Of a stretch of DNA of 64,000 nt, positions 11,423 through 17,814 are shown piece by piece (positions within the stretch are counted from its first letter, which is position 1; every line of letters begins with the position of its first letter). The translations under genes and the position numbers were made by a program. Location: assembly GCF_007860125.1 (NCBI RefSeq), contig NZ_SJPW01000001.1, positions 1,202,104-1,266,103 on the forward strand. The letters run 5' to 3'. The stretch comes from Rubripirellula tenax (GTDB lineage: Bacteria > Planctomycetota > Planctomycetia > Pirellulales > Pirellulaceae). The notes under the pieces were generated by a model. The model saw only the letters and a list, made by a program, of their open reading frames with translations, ran no database searches and was not told the origin of the DNA.

Positions 11423-12259
11423 ATGTCTGCGAAATGGTGCTGGGAAATGCCCGTTTCGCGACATTCACCGTTTGGGGCAAATCAGATGCACGCCGTACAC
11501 GCGCCGAGCGATCTCGTCGATCACATCTATCAGCTTTCCTTAAAAATCGTGGCAGGTGCTTCGCTAGCCGAATCGCTTGACTTCGTTTTCGAGTCCTTTG
11601 GCGATCTGGTTCCGTACGATCGTATCGGTTATGCCGAGATTGACGAAACCAAGAATATTGCTCGCGCGGTTTGGAGTCGATCAACGCACGGCACGCTGCT
11701 AAGGCACGGGTACGTCGCGTCCCTTCAAAACTCTTCGTTGTCGATCGTCTTGAAGTATCGACAGCCTCGGATTTTGAACAACCTGCCTGAGTATCTGGAG
11801 AAACGACCTGATTCGCGGTCGACGCAGCTTATCGTGAAGGAGGGAATCCGATCGTCCATGACCTGTCCGCTGTTCGTTCGCGACCGACCCCTGGGCATTC
11901 TTTTCTTTAGCAGTCGCCAGTGTGATGCATACGACGATTCGCACGTGGTGATCATCAAAGACATCTCGATCCACTTGGCGATGTTGTTGATGACGTCGCA
12001 ACCCCTGGCGACTCTTCCTCCAGCGTCGCAACCCCAATCATCGCAAGCCGTGTGCGAACCGCCCCAGCGGGAAGACGAATTGTATTTTTCACAATTAAGA
12101 CCGGGAATGCGTTTGGCCGATCCGATCCGTTTTGGAAACGGCGGACTGTTGCTTGCGTCCGAAACGGAGCTGACACAGGTGACGATCGATCGACTGGTTG
12201 CTTTGATGCAACAGGGTATCTTGAGCGTCTCGACGGTCCGCGTTCGCTACGATGCGTAG
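11423..12259 (+). CDS. GAF-domain sensory protein
   Basis: This is a GAF-domain protein of about 278 aa. Residues from about 25 to 195 form a GAF sensor (SLAESLDFVFESFGDLVPYD near the start and SMTCPLFVRDRPLGILFF in the core). After a Pro/Gln-rich linker, the C-terminal 60 residues (LRPGMRLADPIRF, then LASETELTQ) resemble a short domain found beside HD-GYP and response-regulator domains in planctomycetes. No output enzyme domain is attached. I chose ATG 11423; GTG 11408 and ATG 11486 are possible alternatives and none has a strong Shine-Dalgarno. It is transcribed away from the cyclase across a gap of about 290 bases, so the two may share a regulatory region. Confidence 0.8.
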   Translation: MSAKWCWEMPVSRHSPFGANQMHAVHAPSDLVDHIYQLSLKIVAGASLAESLDFVFESFGDLVPYDRIGYAEIDETKNIARAVWSRSTHGTLLRHGYVASLQNSSLSIVLKYRQPRILNNLPEYLEKRPDSRSTQLIVKEGIRSSMTCPLFVRDRPLGILFFSSRQCDAYDDSHVVIIKDISIHLAMLLMTSQPLATLPPASQPQSSQAVCEPPQREDELYFSQLRPGMRLADPIRFGNGGLLLASETELTQVTIDRLVALMQQGILSVSTVRVRYDA

Positions 12260-12541
12260 CGTTCCGCGATCGAGAATCCAATTCCCTCGCTTTGGCCCGA
12301 TGTAGGTTTCTTTGCCCGCCTGCTCGATGTTCGTTTGCGTGATTGGCGTTGGCTTCGACGAGATGCGTTGCCGATTGATCAGTGCCGATGCGAAGTGCTT
12401 GTTATGATCCAACCAACTCGCCGCCGTTGGCGTCGCCGGTCGCACGAAAGTGTCGTTGGCAATCTGTGCGTTGGTCAGCACGGCGACTTCGTTGCCGAGA
12501 GAAACGCCGGTACGAATGATCGATAGCGCCGTTGTTGATTG
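12260..12541 (-). pseudogene. possible decayed gene fragment (minus strand) next to the RAYT element
   Basis: On the minus strand from about 12541 leftward an open frame has no stop down to 12095 and shows protein-like composition, for example SLGNEVAVLTNAQIAND and FVRPATPTAASWLDHNK. It has no convincing start: the frame runs straight into the left end of the RAYT element at 12549. Its last 160 bases lie antisense to the GAF gene and are probably chance. I read it as a possible remnant of a gene truncated by the insertion. I do not recognise the family. Confidence 0.25.
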
Positions 12542-12548
12542 AGGAGAA

Positions 12549-12695
12549 AAAGGGTCAGGAGCCGAATTGGTTGACTGGGCAATTTGGTTTCGCTACGTTG
12601 GTCGCAATCAAGTATTCGTAAGCTGGACCAAAAGCGATGCCACGACCGCCTCGTGCCGATGCCGCCGGTGAGATCTACCACGTGCTGAACCGTGG
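12549..12695. repeat. direct repeat copy 1: RAYT left end plus first 19 codons
   Basis: This 147-base stretch is repeated at 12720-12866 with only two mismatches. It starts with AAAGGGTCAGGAGC and ends inside the first codons of the transposase (ATG at 12637). It is followed by a degenerate end motif, GAAAAAGTCAGGAG (about 12698-12711). It is a truncated second copy of the left part of the element. Confidence 0.9.
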
Positions 12696-12719
12696 GAGAA
12701 AAAGTCAGGAGTGGGGGAA

Positions 12720-12866
12720 AAAGGGTCAGGAGCCGAATTGGATGACTGGGCAATTTGGTTTCGCTACGTTGGTCGCAATCAAGTATCCGTAAGCTGGACC
12801 AAAAGCGATGCCACGACCGCCTCGTGCCGATGCCGCCGGTGAGATCTACCACGTGCTGAACCGTGG
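12720..12866. repeat. direct repeat copy 2: RAYT left end plus first 19 codons
   Basis: This is the second copy of the 147-base direct repeat, offset by 171 bases. It forms the left end and first codons of the near-complete transposase frame that starts at 12808. Confidence 0.9.
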
Positions 12867-13496
12867 AAACGGACGACAGGCTGTGTTCCACAAGAATGTC
12901 GACTATGAGGCGTTTGAGCGGGTGCTAATCGAAGGGCTCCAGAAGTTTCCAGTCCACCTGTTTGCTTACTGCTGGATGCCTAATCACTGGCACATGGTGC
13001 TTTCGCCCCAGCGAGACGGGGCGATGAGCCGATTGATGTGATGTATTGGGTGACCATGACGCACACCGCCCGACACCACGCCCACTACCACCAAAGCGGC
13101 TACGGTCATCTGTACCAAGGCCGCTACAAAAGCTTTCCGGTCCAGAGCGACGAACCTTTTTTCGTTGTCTGCCGCTATGTCGAGCGGAATGTCTTGGCGG
13201 CTGGACTGTGCTGCAAAGCGGAAGATTTGCGTTTTGGTAGCCTTCACAACTGGTCGCACACAGGCGGTTCACTTGTTCCACTGAGTCGCTGGCCGATGTC
13301 TCGCCTTCCCGGATGGATTGAGCGTGTCAACCACCCGGTTAGTGAGAAGGAAGAAGAGCAACTGAGGCGAGCGATCGATCGGGGGCAACCCTTTGGAGAC
13401 GCCGGTTGGGTCGAAACGACCGCCCGCCAATACAACCTCGAGTCCACCCTCCGCAAACGGGGCCGCCCGCGGAAGTTTGCCCAATCCACCAATTAA
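12808..13496 (+). pseudogene. REP-associated tyrosine transposase (RAYT), split by a 5-bp tandem duplication
   Basis: The first frame (12808-13041, 77 aa) holds the RAYT N-terminus MPRPPRADAAGEIYHVLNRG and the HUH motif WMPNHWHMVL. The second frame (13038-13496) continues the same protein with YWVTMTHTARHH, GHLYQGRYKSFPV and the catalytic-tyrosine block CRYVERNVLAAGL. The break is an exact tandem duplication of GATGT (13035-13039 and 13040-13044). Removing one unit restores a single 227-aa frame, a normal RAYT length. At the junction the stop TGA overlaps an ATG (TGATG), so re-initiation into the second half is possible but the joined enzyme is not encoded. The family moves or maintains small palindromic repeats by single-strand Y1 chemistry. 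Confidence 0.88.
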
Positions 13497-13566
13497 GCTC
13501 CTGACCCTTTATCTCTCTCTGACCCTTTATCTCTCTTTTATCCTCTCCTGACCCTTTATCCTCTCC
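13497..13566. repeat. RAYT right end: three CTGACCCTTTATC repeats
   Basis: CTGACCCTTTATC appears three times (starting near 13500, 13521 and 13549), separated by short CT-rich spacers. The first is part of GCTCCTGACCCTTT, the inverse of the left-end motif. The leftward reading of this block encodes the last residues and stop codon of the neighbouring PEP-CTERM gene. Confidence 0.85.
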
Positions 13567-14288
13567 CGAAACTTGATCAGCCCAACCGCCAACCCTGCGG
13601 CGGCAAGGAAGAGAAAGCTCGATGGCTCTGGGACTGCGGTAGCGAAGCTGATCTGGCTAATTTTAAGAGTACCTTGCGATGGAATGCCCTCTATATCGAG
13701 AGTCAGGTTGTACGCGTTCGACAAATCGGCGTTGCTCAGTCCGGACATCGGAACCAATACTTGAAAAGGCGCGAACGATTCGAATATAGAAAACGCGACT
13801 GAATCCGAGCCCGTCGTTGATGAAACTCTGAGTAACGCATCCACAGGCCCAACGCCAAAAATAGGCGGACCAACGCCAAAACTAGGCGTACCGCCAAATC
13901 CCGCGTGCTCAAAATCGATTACGTAATTGCTGTTGGCGTACTGGGAGATGTCGAAGGTTTCGACGCCATTTCCAGGAAGGTGAGTCAATTCTATTCGACC
14001 GCGATCGTTTGGAGGGAGTTGGAAGCTCAACGAAGGCATGTACCGCAACGATCCCGTGCCAGACGTGTCAACCATCGAAAAAAGGGGGCCAGAATCCCTC
14101 TCAGCTCGCAATGTTAACGTACGTTTTCCAAATAGGACTTCGTTTGGATCAAGTCCGCCGATAGATGATGAACCGGCGACGTTTGATCCTGTGGACACGA
14201 CTTGGCTTCCGACGCGGAAGCTATCGATGACGACCGCAGAAACGGGGATCTGAAAAACCACGACAATTAACAGACTCAGGCTACGCAT
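13527..14288 (-). CDS. PEP-CTERM sorting-domain protein with a repeat-derived tail
   Basis: This is a secreted protein (253 aa from ATG 14288) with a signal peptide MRSLSLLIVVVFQIPVSAV. The body is a beta-rich region of unknown function. The C-terminus has the PEP-CTERM signal: VPEPSSFLFLAAAGLAVGLI followed by basic residues, the target of an exosortase that anchors or processes exported proteins. The frame extends upstream to 14456, but only ATG 14288 gives a signal peptide. The final residues, about RERIKGQERIKER, and the stop codon come from the right-end repeats of the RAYT locus, so the original C-terminus has been replaced or extended. The repeat-encoded tail is still Arg/Lys-rich and could serve as the cytoplasmic anchor. 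Confidence 0.8.
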   Translation of the reverse strand: MRSLSLLIVVVFQIPVSAVVIDSFRVGSQVVSTGSNVAGSSSIGGLDPNEVLFGKRTLTLRAERDSGPLFSMVDTSGTGSLRYMPSLSFQLPPNDRGRIELTHLPGNGVETFDISQYANSNYVIDFEHAGFGGTPSFGVGPPIFGVGPVDALLRVSSTTGSDSVAFSIFESFAPFQVLVPMSGLSNADLSNAYNLTLDIEGIPSQGTLKISQISFATAVPEPSSFLFLAAAGLAVGLIKFRERIKGQERIKER

Positions 14289-14471
14289 CGATGACCTCTC
14301 GATTCGAAGTAATTGGGCTTCGCAATTTTTCAACTCCAAGAAATTACTATCCGTAACGCTGGCATGCATTGCGTTGGCGTCGAGTTGACTTCTATCGGGT
14401 TTGGGATGTGACGAACAGGTCAACACCGGCAAGATCGGCAACCTCACGTTCGCCAATCGCGTTAACCGGAA

Positions 14472-14747
14472 GGAAACGCTTTGCGTGGGGTCAGGCTCGG
14501 GTTTCGGGTTTCAAGTGAGTCCGGGTAAGGTGCTTGCGTGCCACGCACCGCTACGGCTCGCTTAGGGGCGGCGTCTGGTGCGTGACGAGCACGCACCCTA
14601 CCTGGACTGCGCGGTCGCCGACTCGCGGCCGCGATTTTTGGCCCGAGCCAGTCGAATCGAGGGCCAACGGTCGAATGCTCAGCAATTCGTCCTAGCCGAC
14701 CTCCGCCATCAGGAAACATCAAAGTGCCCTGTCTCCAGTCGTTTCTC
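14472..14747. repeat. 276-bp dispersed repeat, copy A
   Basis: It starts GGAAACGCTTTGCGTGGGG and ends CCCTGTCTCCAGTCGTTTCTC. By eye it is about 97 percent identical to copy B at 16094-16370 and shares its first half with copy C. It contains a perfect 8-bp hairpin (GGTGCGTG, loop ACGAG, CACGCACC) at 14577-14597. Open frames across it are repeat-derived and not genes. It sits between a PEP-CTERM gene and the start of the 14799 orphan gene. Confidence 0.92.
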
Positions 14748-14798
14748 ACGCGATGAAAAGGCTGATCGTGTAAACTACATCGCTCGATCGACGGACAC

Positions 14799-15743
14799 GT
14801 GTGCTGGCGTGGCATTGGATGGACTGGCTTTGAACTTGAATGGCTCGGATACGTGACGCAAGAAGACTTTTCGCCGAGCATTGAAGTTCGTTACCAGTTC
14901 TTCCCGACTCCTTGGGCTGACGGGGTTTCGCGTAGGGTGTTTGAGCTGCTGATTGGTCCCGACAAAGTGTACCCTGCAACGAAGTGGGGGAACGAAGGGA
15001 AACAGAGTTTGCCAAAGGATCTGGCTGAAGTGATCGACTATCTGACCCAATGGTACGATGCGTCGCACAAGGGGAATCGCATCCCACTGTTCGCCGACCA
15101 ACGGATGTCCGATTTGTCGACCGAGCGTTACTACTTTAACCTGCTGCGTTCCGAATGGGGTGACCACTCGAGGTTTGGGGAGTTGCTGTTTTGGGCGAAG
15201 CACCTGGATCTAATCTTCCCGGCGCGGAGTGCGACGAGCGAGCAAGTGATGCACGCGATCACGGAAGTGGCTGTCATCACCGCAGCGCCTCTTGTTTCGA
15301 TTGACTACCGGCGAAGCACAAAGGAGCGTACGATCACGCTTGACTCTCGCCGCGAATGCACTCGCGTCGTCCAAGGCACCATTCACGGCAGCGCCTCGAT
15401 GGGTCCGTGGCGAGGATTGCATCGAATTCCCTGGCGGCTTGTTCTGGGCAAGCACATCGCTGCCACGATTGGCCAGGACAGGCTTCGTCGACTTCCTTCG
15501 GACCAAGCAATCGAATTCGGAAACGGCATCTGGATTCTGCAAACGTCAGTCCATCCCGCCGACTCAATCACCGACGAAGGCCGCGCTGTCGAACGCCAAA
15601 TCATCGACGTATTGGGACCACAATTCTTCGCCTGTACCGAGCGGAATGAATTGGCGAAAGTGAAGCCTGAGTTTCCTGTGGACCTGATTCCACAGGATTC
15701 GAGCTTGTATGAACGGTACGGCGAAAGGTTGAAGCCGCTGTAG
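14799..15743 (+). CDS. hypothetical protein, family not recognised
   Basis: This is a 314-aa soluble-looking protein without signal peptide or membrane segments. I do not recognise the family. Aromatic- and charge-rich patches such as VRYQFFPTPWADGVSRRVFE and ERYYFNLLRSEWGDHSRF suggest a folded globular domain. The frame begins at GTG 14799, only 52 bases after repeat copy A; GTG 14853 (giving MTQEDFSPSIEV) is an equally plausible start, so the N-terminus may have been altered by the repeat. It ends 5 bases before the broken PepSY gene. It lies in a repeat-rich accessory zone and may be horizontally acquired, but no partner reveals its job. Confidence 0.65.
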   Translation: MCWRGIGWTGFELEWLGYVTQEDFSPSIEVRYQFFPTPWADGVSRRVFELLIGPDKVYPATKWGNEGKQSLPKDLAEVIDYLTQWYDASHKGNRIPLFADQRMSDLSTERYYFNLLRSEWGDHSRFGELLFWAKHLDLIFPARSATSEQVMHAITEVAVITAAPLVSIDYRRSTKERTITLDSRRECTRVVQGTIHGSASMGPWRGLHRIPWRLVLGKHIAATIGQDRLRRLPSDQAIEFGNGIWILQTSVHPADSITDEGRAVERQIIDVLGPQFFACTERNELAKVKPEFPVDLIPQDSSLYERYGERLKPL

Positions 15744-15748
15744 AAGTC

Positions 15749-16207
15749 GTGTCGACCAGTCGTCGAAATGCACCTATAGAAAATCTTGAGAACGCCGTGA
15801 CCAGCAAAGCAAAAACAGAAACCCTAGCCGAATCCGAATCTACCAAACGCAAACGCCGTACACGCTTCACGATGGTTCTGCGTCGCGTGCATTTGTACGC
15901 GGGATTGTTTCTGCTGCCTTGGGTTTTTCTGTACGGCATCACTGGCGCGATGCTCAATCACTACGGTTTGTTCACGGATTCAAATATCGTTTCCGTTCCC
16001 TCGTCTACGCTCGCTGACTCGGCATTGGAAAACTTTCCGTCTGCTGATGCGCCGGGCGATCAGGTGATGGAACAACTTCGGATCGCGTCGCCAGGAAACG
16101 CTTTGCGTGGGGTCAGGCTCGGGTTTCGGGTTTCAAGTGAGTTCGGGCAAGGTGCTTGCGTGCGACGCACCGCTACGGCTCGCTTAGGGGCGGCGTCTGG
16201 TGCGTGA
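15749..16207 (+). pseudogene. PepSY-associated TM-helix protein, truncated by repeat insertion
   Basis: Residues 35-70 (LRRVHLYAGLFLLPWVFLYG, then ITGAMLNHYG) are the first transmembrane helix of a PepSY-type membrane protein, a family linked to iron uptake or reductase functions and normally more than 400 aa. After about residue 115 (VMEQLRIASPGNA) the frame enters repeat copy B (from 16094) and reads repeat sequence to a stop at 16207. No continuation of the PepSY gene is visible beyond the repeat; a PEP-CTERM gene on the opposite strand follows. The gene is therefore broken, with the 3' part lost. GTG 15797 is an alternative start. Confidence 0.8.
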
Positions 16208-16370
16208 CGAGCACGCACCCCACCCTGGACTGCGCGGTCGCCGACTCGCGGCCGCGATTTTTGGCCCGAGCCAGTCGAATCGAGGGCCAACGGTCGAAAG
16301 CTCAGCATTTCGTCCAAGCCGACCTCCGCCATCAGGAAACATCAAAGTGCCCTGTCTCCAGTCGTTTCTC
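16094..16370. repeat. dispersed repeat, copy B (inside the PepSY gene)
   Basis: This 277-base copy is nearly identical to copy A, with about eight differences seen by eye. The hairpin GGTGCGTG-ACGAG-CACGCACC is conserved at 16199-16219. Its right end, CATCAAAGTGCCCTGTCTCC, is the inverse of the left end seen in copy C (GGGGACAGGGCACCTTGA). It runs directly into a tandem array. Confidence 0.92.
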
Positions 16371-16463
16371 CCCAGTCGTTTCCCCAGTCGTTTCCCCTGT
16401 CGTTCCCCAGTCGTTCCCCAGTCGTTCCCCAGTCGTTCCCCAGTCGTTTCCCAGTCGTTTCCC
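16359..16463. repeat. tandem repeat CAGTCGTTCCC, about nine units
   Basis: Nine consecutive units of 11-13 bases (CAGTCGTTTCTCC, CAGTCGTTTCCC, CTGTCGTTCCC, CAGTCGTTCCC and so on) extend the right end of repeat copy B. Copy A has one such unit and copy C two. There are no spacers, so it is not a CRISPR array. Confidence 0.92.
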
Positions 16464-16563
16464 AAGCGGACACGTCAAAACGGCGCAGGAGAATCGACTG
16501 TCATCTCTCCCCAGACGCATTCGGGTGAGAGGTGACAGATCCGTACTCGAGGTTGCAGGACCG

Positions 16564-17208
16564 CTACGTTTTCCGTCGACTGCGTCGGGTAACGATACCC
16601 GCTGCGGCGATCAGCAGGATCGCCGAGGATGGTTCTGGCACGGCTTTGACATCTAGTATCAGTGTCACTCCGCTTGCCGGTGTATCACCAAACACCCCGG
16701 CCGAATTGGTTGCGACAGGTTGACTACCTGCAATTGCGATCAATCCAGACGACAAATTTAGATCGATCAACGCGACTGCGTTCAGATTGAAATCGATATC
16801 GGTATTATCGGGGAACCCTGAGGAAACTGTCCCGCTGCCGTACACGTTTCCGCTTGCCAAATCACCAAAGTTTGCGGTCCCAGCCGTCAACGCGGGGATG
16901 GATCCTGCATACGAATGAAATGAGATCGTGACATCTTCGAATCGACCGACATCGCCGCCGGAATTCGCACGCAGCACGGCAGACGTAATCGTACCATTGA
17001 TCCCGGATAAATCGAAAATCGCATAATCCCGAAATTCAAAATTAGGATTCGAAATGAAAGAGCCTACCGCGTATTCATTGCGCAAGTGAAATGCTCCGTG
17101 TTGAGTATAAGATCCGACATCTGTCGCTCCAAGGCTCACTGGTGCCGCGTGCATTTGGCCGCCACTGAATAACGTGCCGATTACCGCAATGAGTAGAGTC
17201 AATTTCAT
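16564..17208 (-). CDS. PEP-CTERM sorting-domain protein
   Basis: This 214-aa secreted protein has a signal peptide (MKLTLLIAVIGTLFSGGQMHAA, cleaved near residue 22), a beta-rich body (for example YAIFDLSGINGTITSAVLRA near residue 65), and a PEP-CTERM tail: VPEPSSAILLIAAAGIVTRR, then SRRKT. The tail should be recognised by an exosortase; no exosortase gene is in this window. The body contains a pattern (DLSG-I-GTI-SA-LR) seen in other planctomycete PEP-CTERM proteins of unknown function. It is flanked by repeat copies B and C and appears intact. Confidence 0.85.
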   Translation of the reverse strand: MKLTLLIAVIGTLFSGGQMHAAPVSLGATDVGSYTQHGAFHLRNEYAVGSFISNPNFEFRDYAIFDLSGINGTITSAVLRANSGGDVGRFEDVTISFHSYAGSIPALTAGTANFGDLASGNVYGSGTVSSGFPDNTDIDFNLNAVALIDLNLSSGLIAIAGSQPVATNSAGVFGDTPASGVTLILDVKAVPEPSSAILLIAAAGIVTRRSRRKT

Positions 17209-17432
17209 GCTGATTACTTATAGAAGACTATCGTAGATGACTATCGATAATTCGATAGCTAAATCGCAGCATAGCCATCATCAATCGAGCACGCAATCAT
17301 TTTTCATCTGCTTACAATTCGGCTTGCTCCAATTGAACAATGTAGTCAGGCACTATTTGCAACATTTCCATCAACGACCCTTGATCCCTTTGACGTTTCC
17401 TTACGCTGACGATGCACTGGCAATACTTCTTG

Positions 17433-17468
17433 AGAGCTATTTGGGGACAGAGAGCTATTTGGGGACAG
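17433..17468. repeat. tandem 18-bp repeat at the left end of repeat copy C
   Basis: AGAGCTATTTGGGGACAG occurs twice head-to-tail (17433-17450 and 17451-17468). The second copy runs into GGCACCTTGAAACGC, the left end of repeat copy C. Confidence 0.9.
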
Positions 17469-17660
17469 GGCACCTTGAAACGCTTTGCGTGGAGTCAGAC
17501 TCGGGTTTCGGGTTTCAAGTGAGTTCGGGTAAGGTGCTTGCGTGCCAAGCACCGCTACTGCTCGCTACCGCTACTGCTCGCTTAGGGGCGGCGTCTGGTG
17601 CGTGACGACCACGCACCCTACCTGGACTGTCCCCAGTCGTTCCGGTCCCCAGTCGTTCCG
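17461..17660. repeat. dispersed repeat, copy C, internally deleted but with both ends
   Basis: The core from GAAACGCTTTGCG (17477) to CCTGGACTG (17629) matches copies A and B, including the hairpin GGTGCGTG-ACGAC-CACGCACC with one loop change. The right half (about 120 bases) is missing, and the sequence jumps to GTCCCCAGTCGTTCC with two tail units. It alone retains the left end GGGGACAGGGCACCTTGA. Its terminal GGGGACAG (17461-17468) and CTGTCCCC (17627-17634) are inverted repeats. It lies upstream of the giant surface-protein gene. Confidence 0.85.
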
Positions 17661-17814
17661 CGTGGTCAGAACCGGCTGAATCCACGTCGCCGGGCGACTA
17701 GTGCGCAGCTTCGCCAGTCGCTACCGTTTACGCATTCCCCGCACTCGGTTTTAGATGCGACTAGAATGCGCGGTGCGCGTGGGAGTTGATGCGAAACCCA
17801 ACCCGAGGATGCTG

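Larger units (their letters stand above)
12549..13566 (+). mobile_element. RAYT (IS200/IS605-type Y1 transposase) locus bounded by inverted GGGTCAGGAGC motifs
   Basis: The locus runs from the first AAAGGGTCAGGAGC (12549-12562) to a cluster of CTGACCCTTTATC repeats. The motif recurs at 12720-12733. Its exact 14-base reverse complement, GCTCCTGACCCTTT, occurs right after the transposase stop, starting at about 13497, and further CTGACCCTTTATC copies start near 13521 and 13549. Between them lies the REP-associated tyrosine transposase frame. RAYTs are known to associate with short palindromic repeats; that this motif is the cognate end is my inference from its position on both sides of the gene. 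Confidence 0.75.

Noticed and set aside
12475-12891. 138-codon minus-strand open frame with an internal duplication
   Set aside because: The duplicated peptide only reflects the 147-base direct repeat; it is antisense to the RAYT start.
14462-14881. 139-codon minus-strand open frame
   Set aside because: It is repeat copy A read through; similar frames appear in the other copies.
16359-16463. Possible CRISPR array
   Set aside because: Units are head-to-tail with no unique spacers; it is a simple tandem array attached to a dispersed repeat.
16156-16656. 166-codon plus-strand open frame
   Set aside because: It is built from repeat copy B and the tandem array, with repeated VSPVVSPVV residues; no gene.
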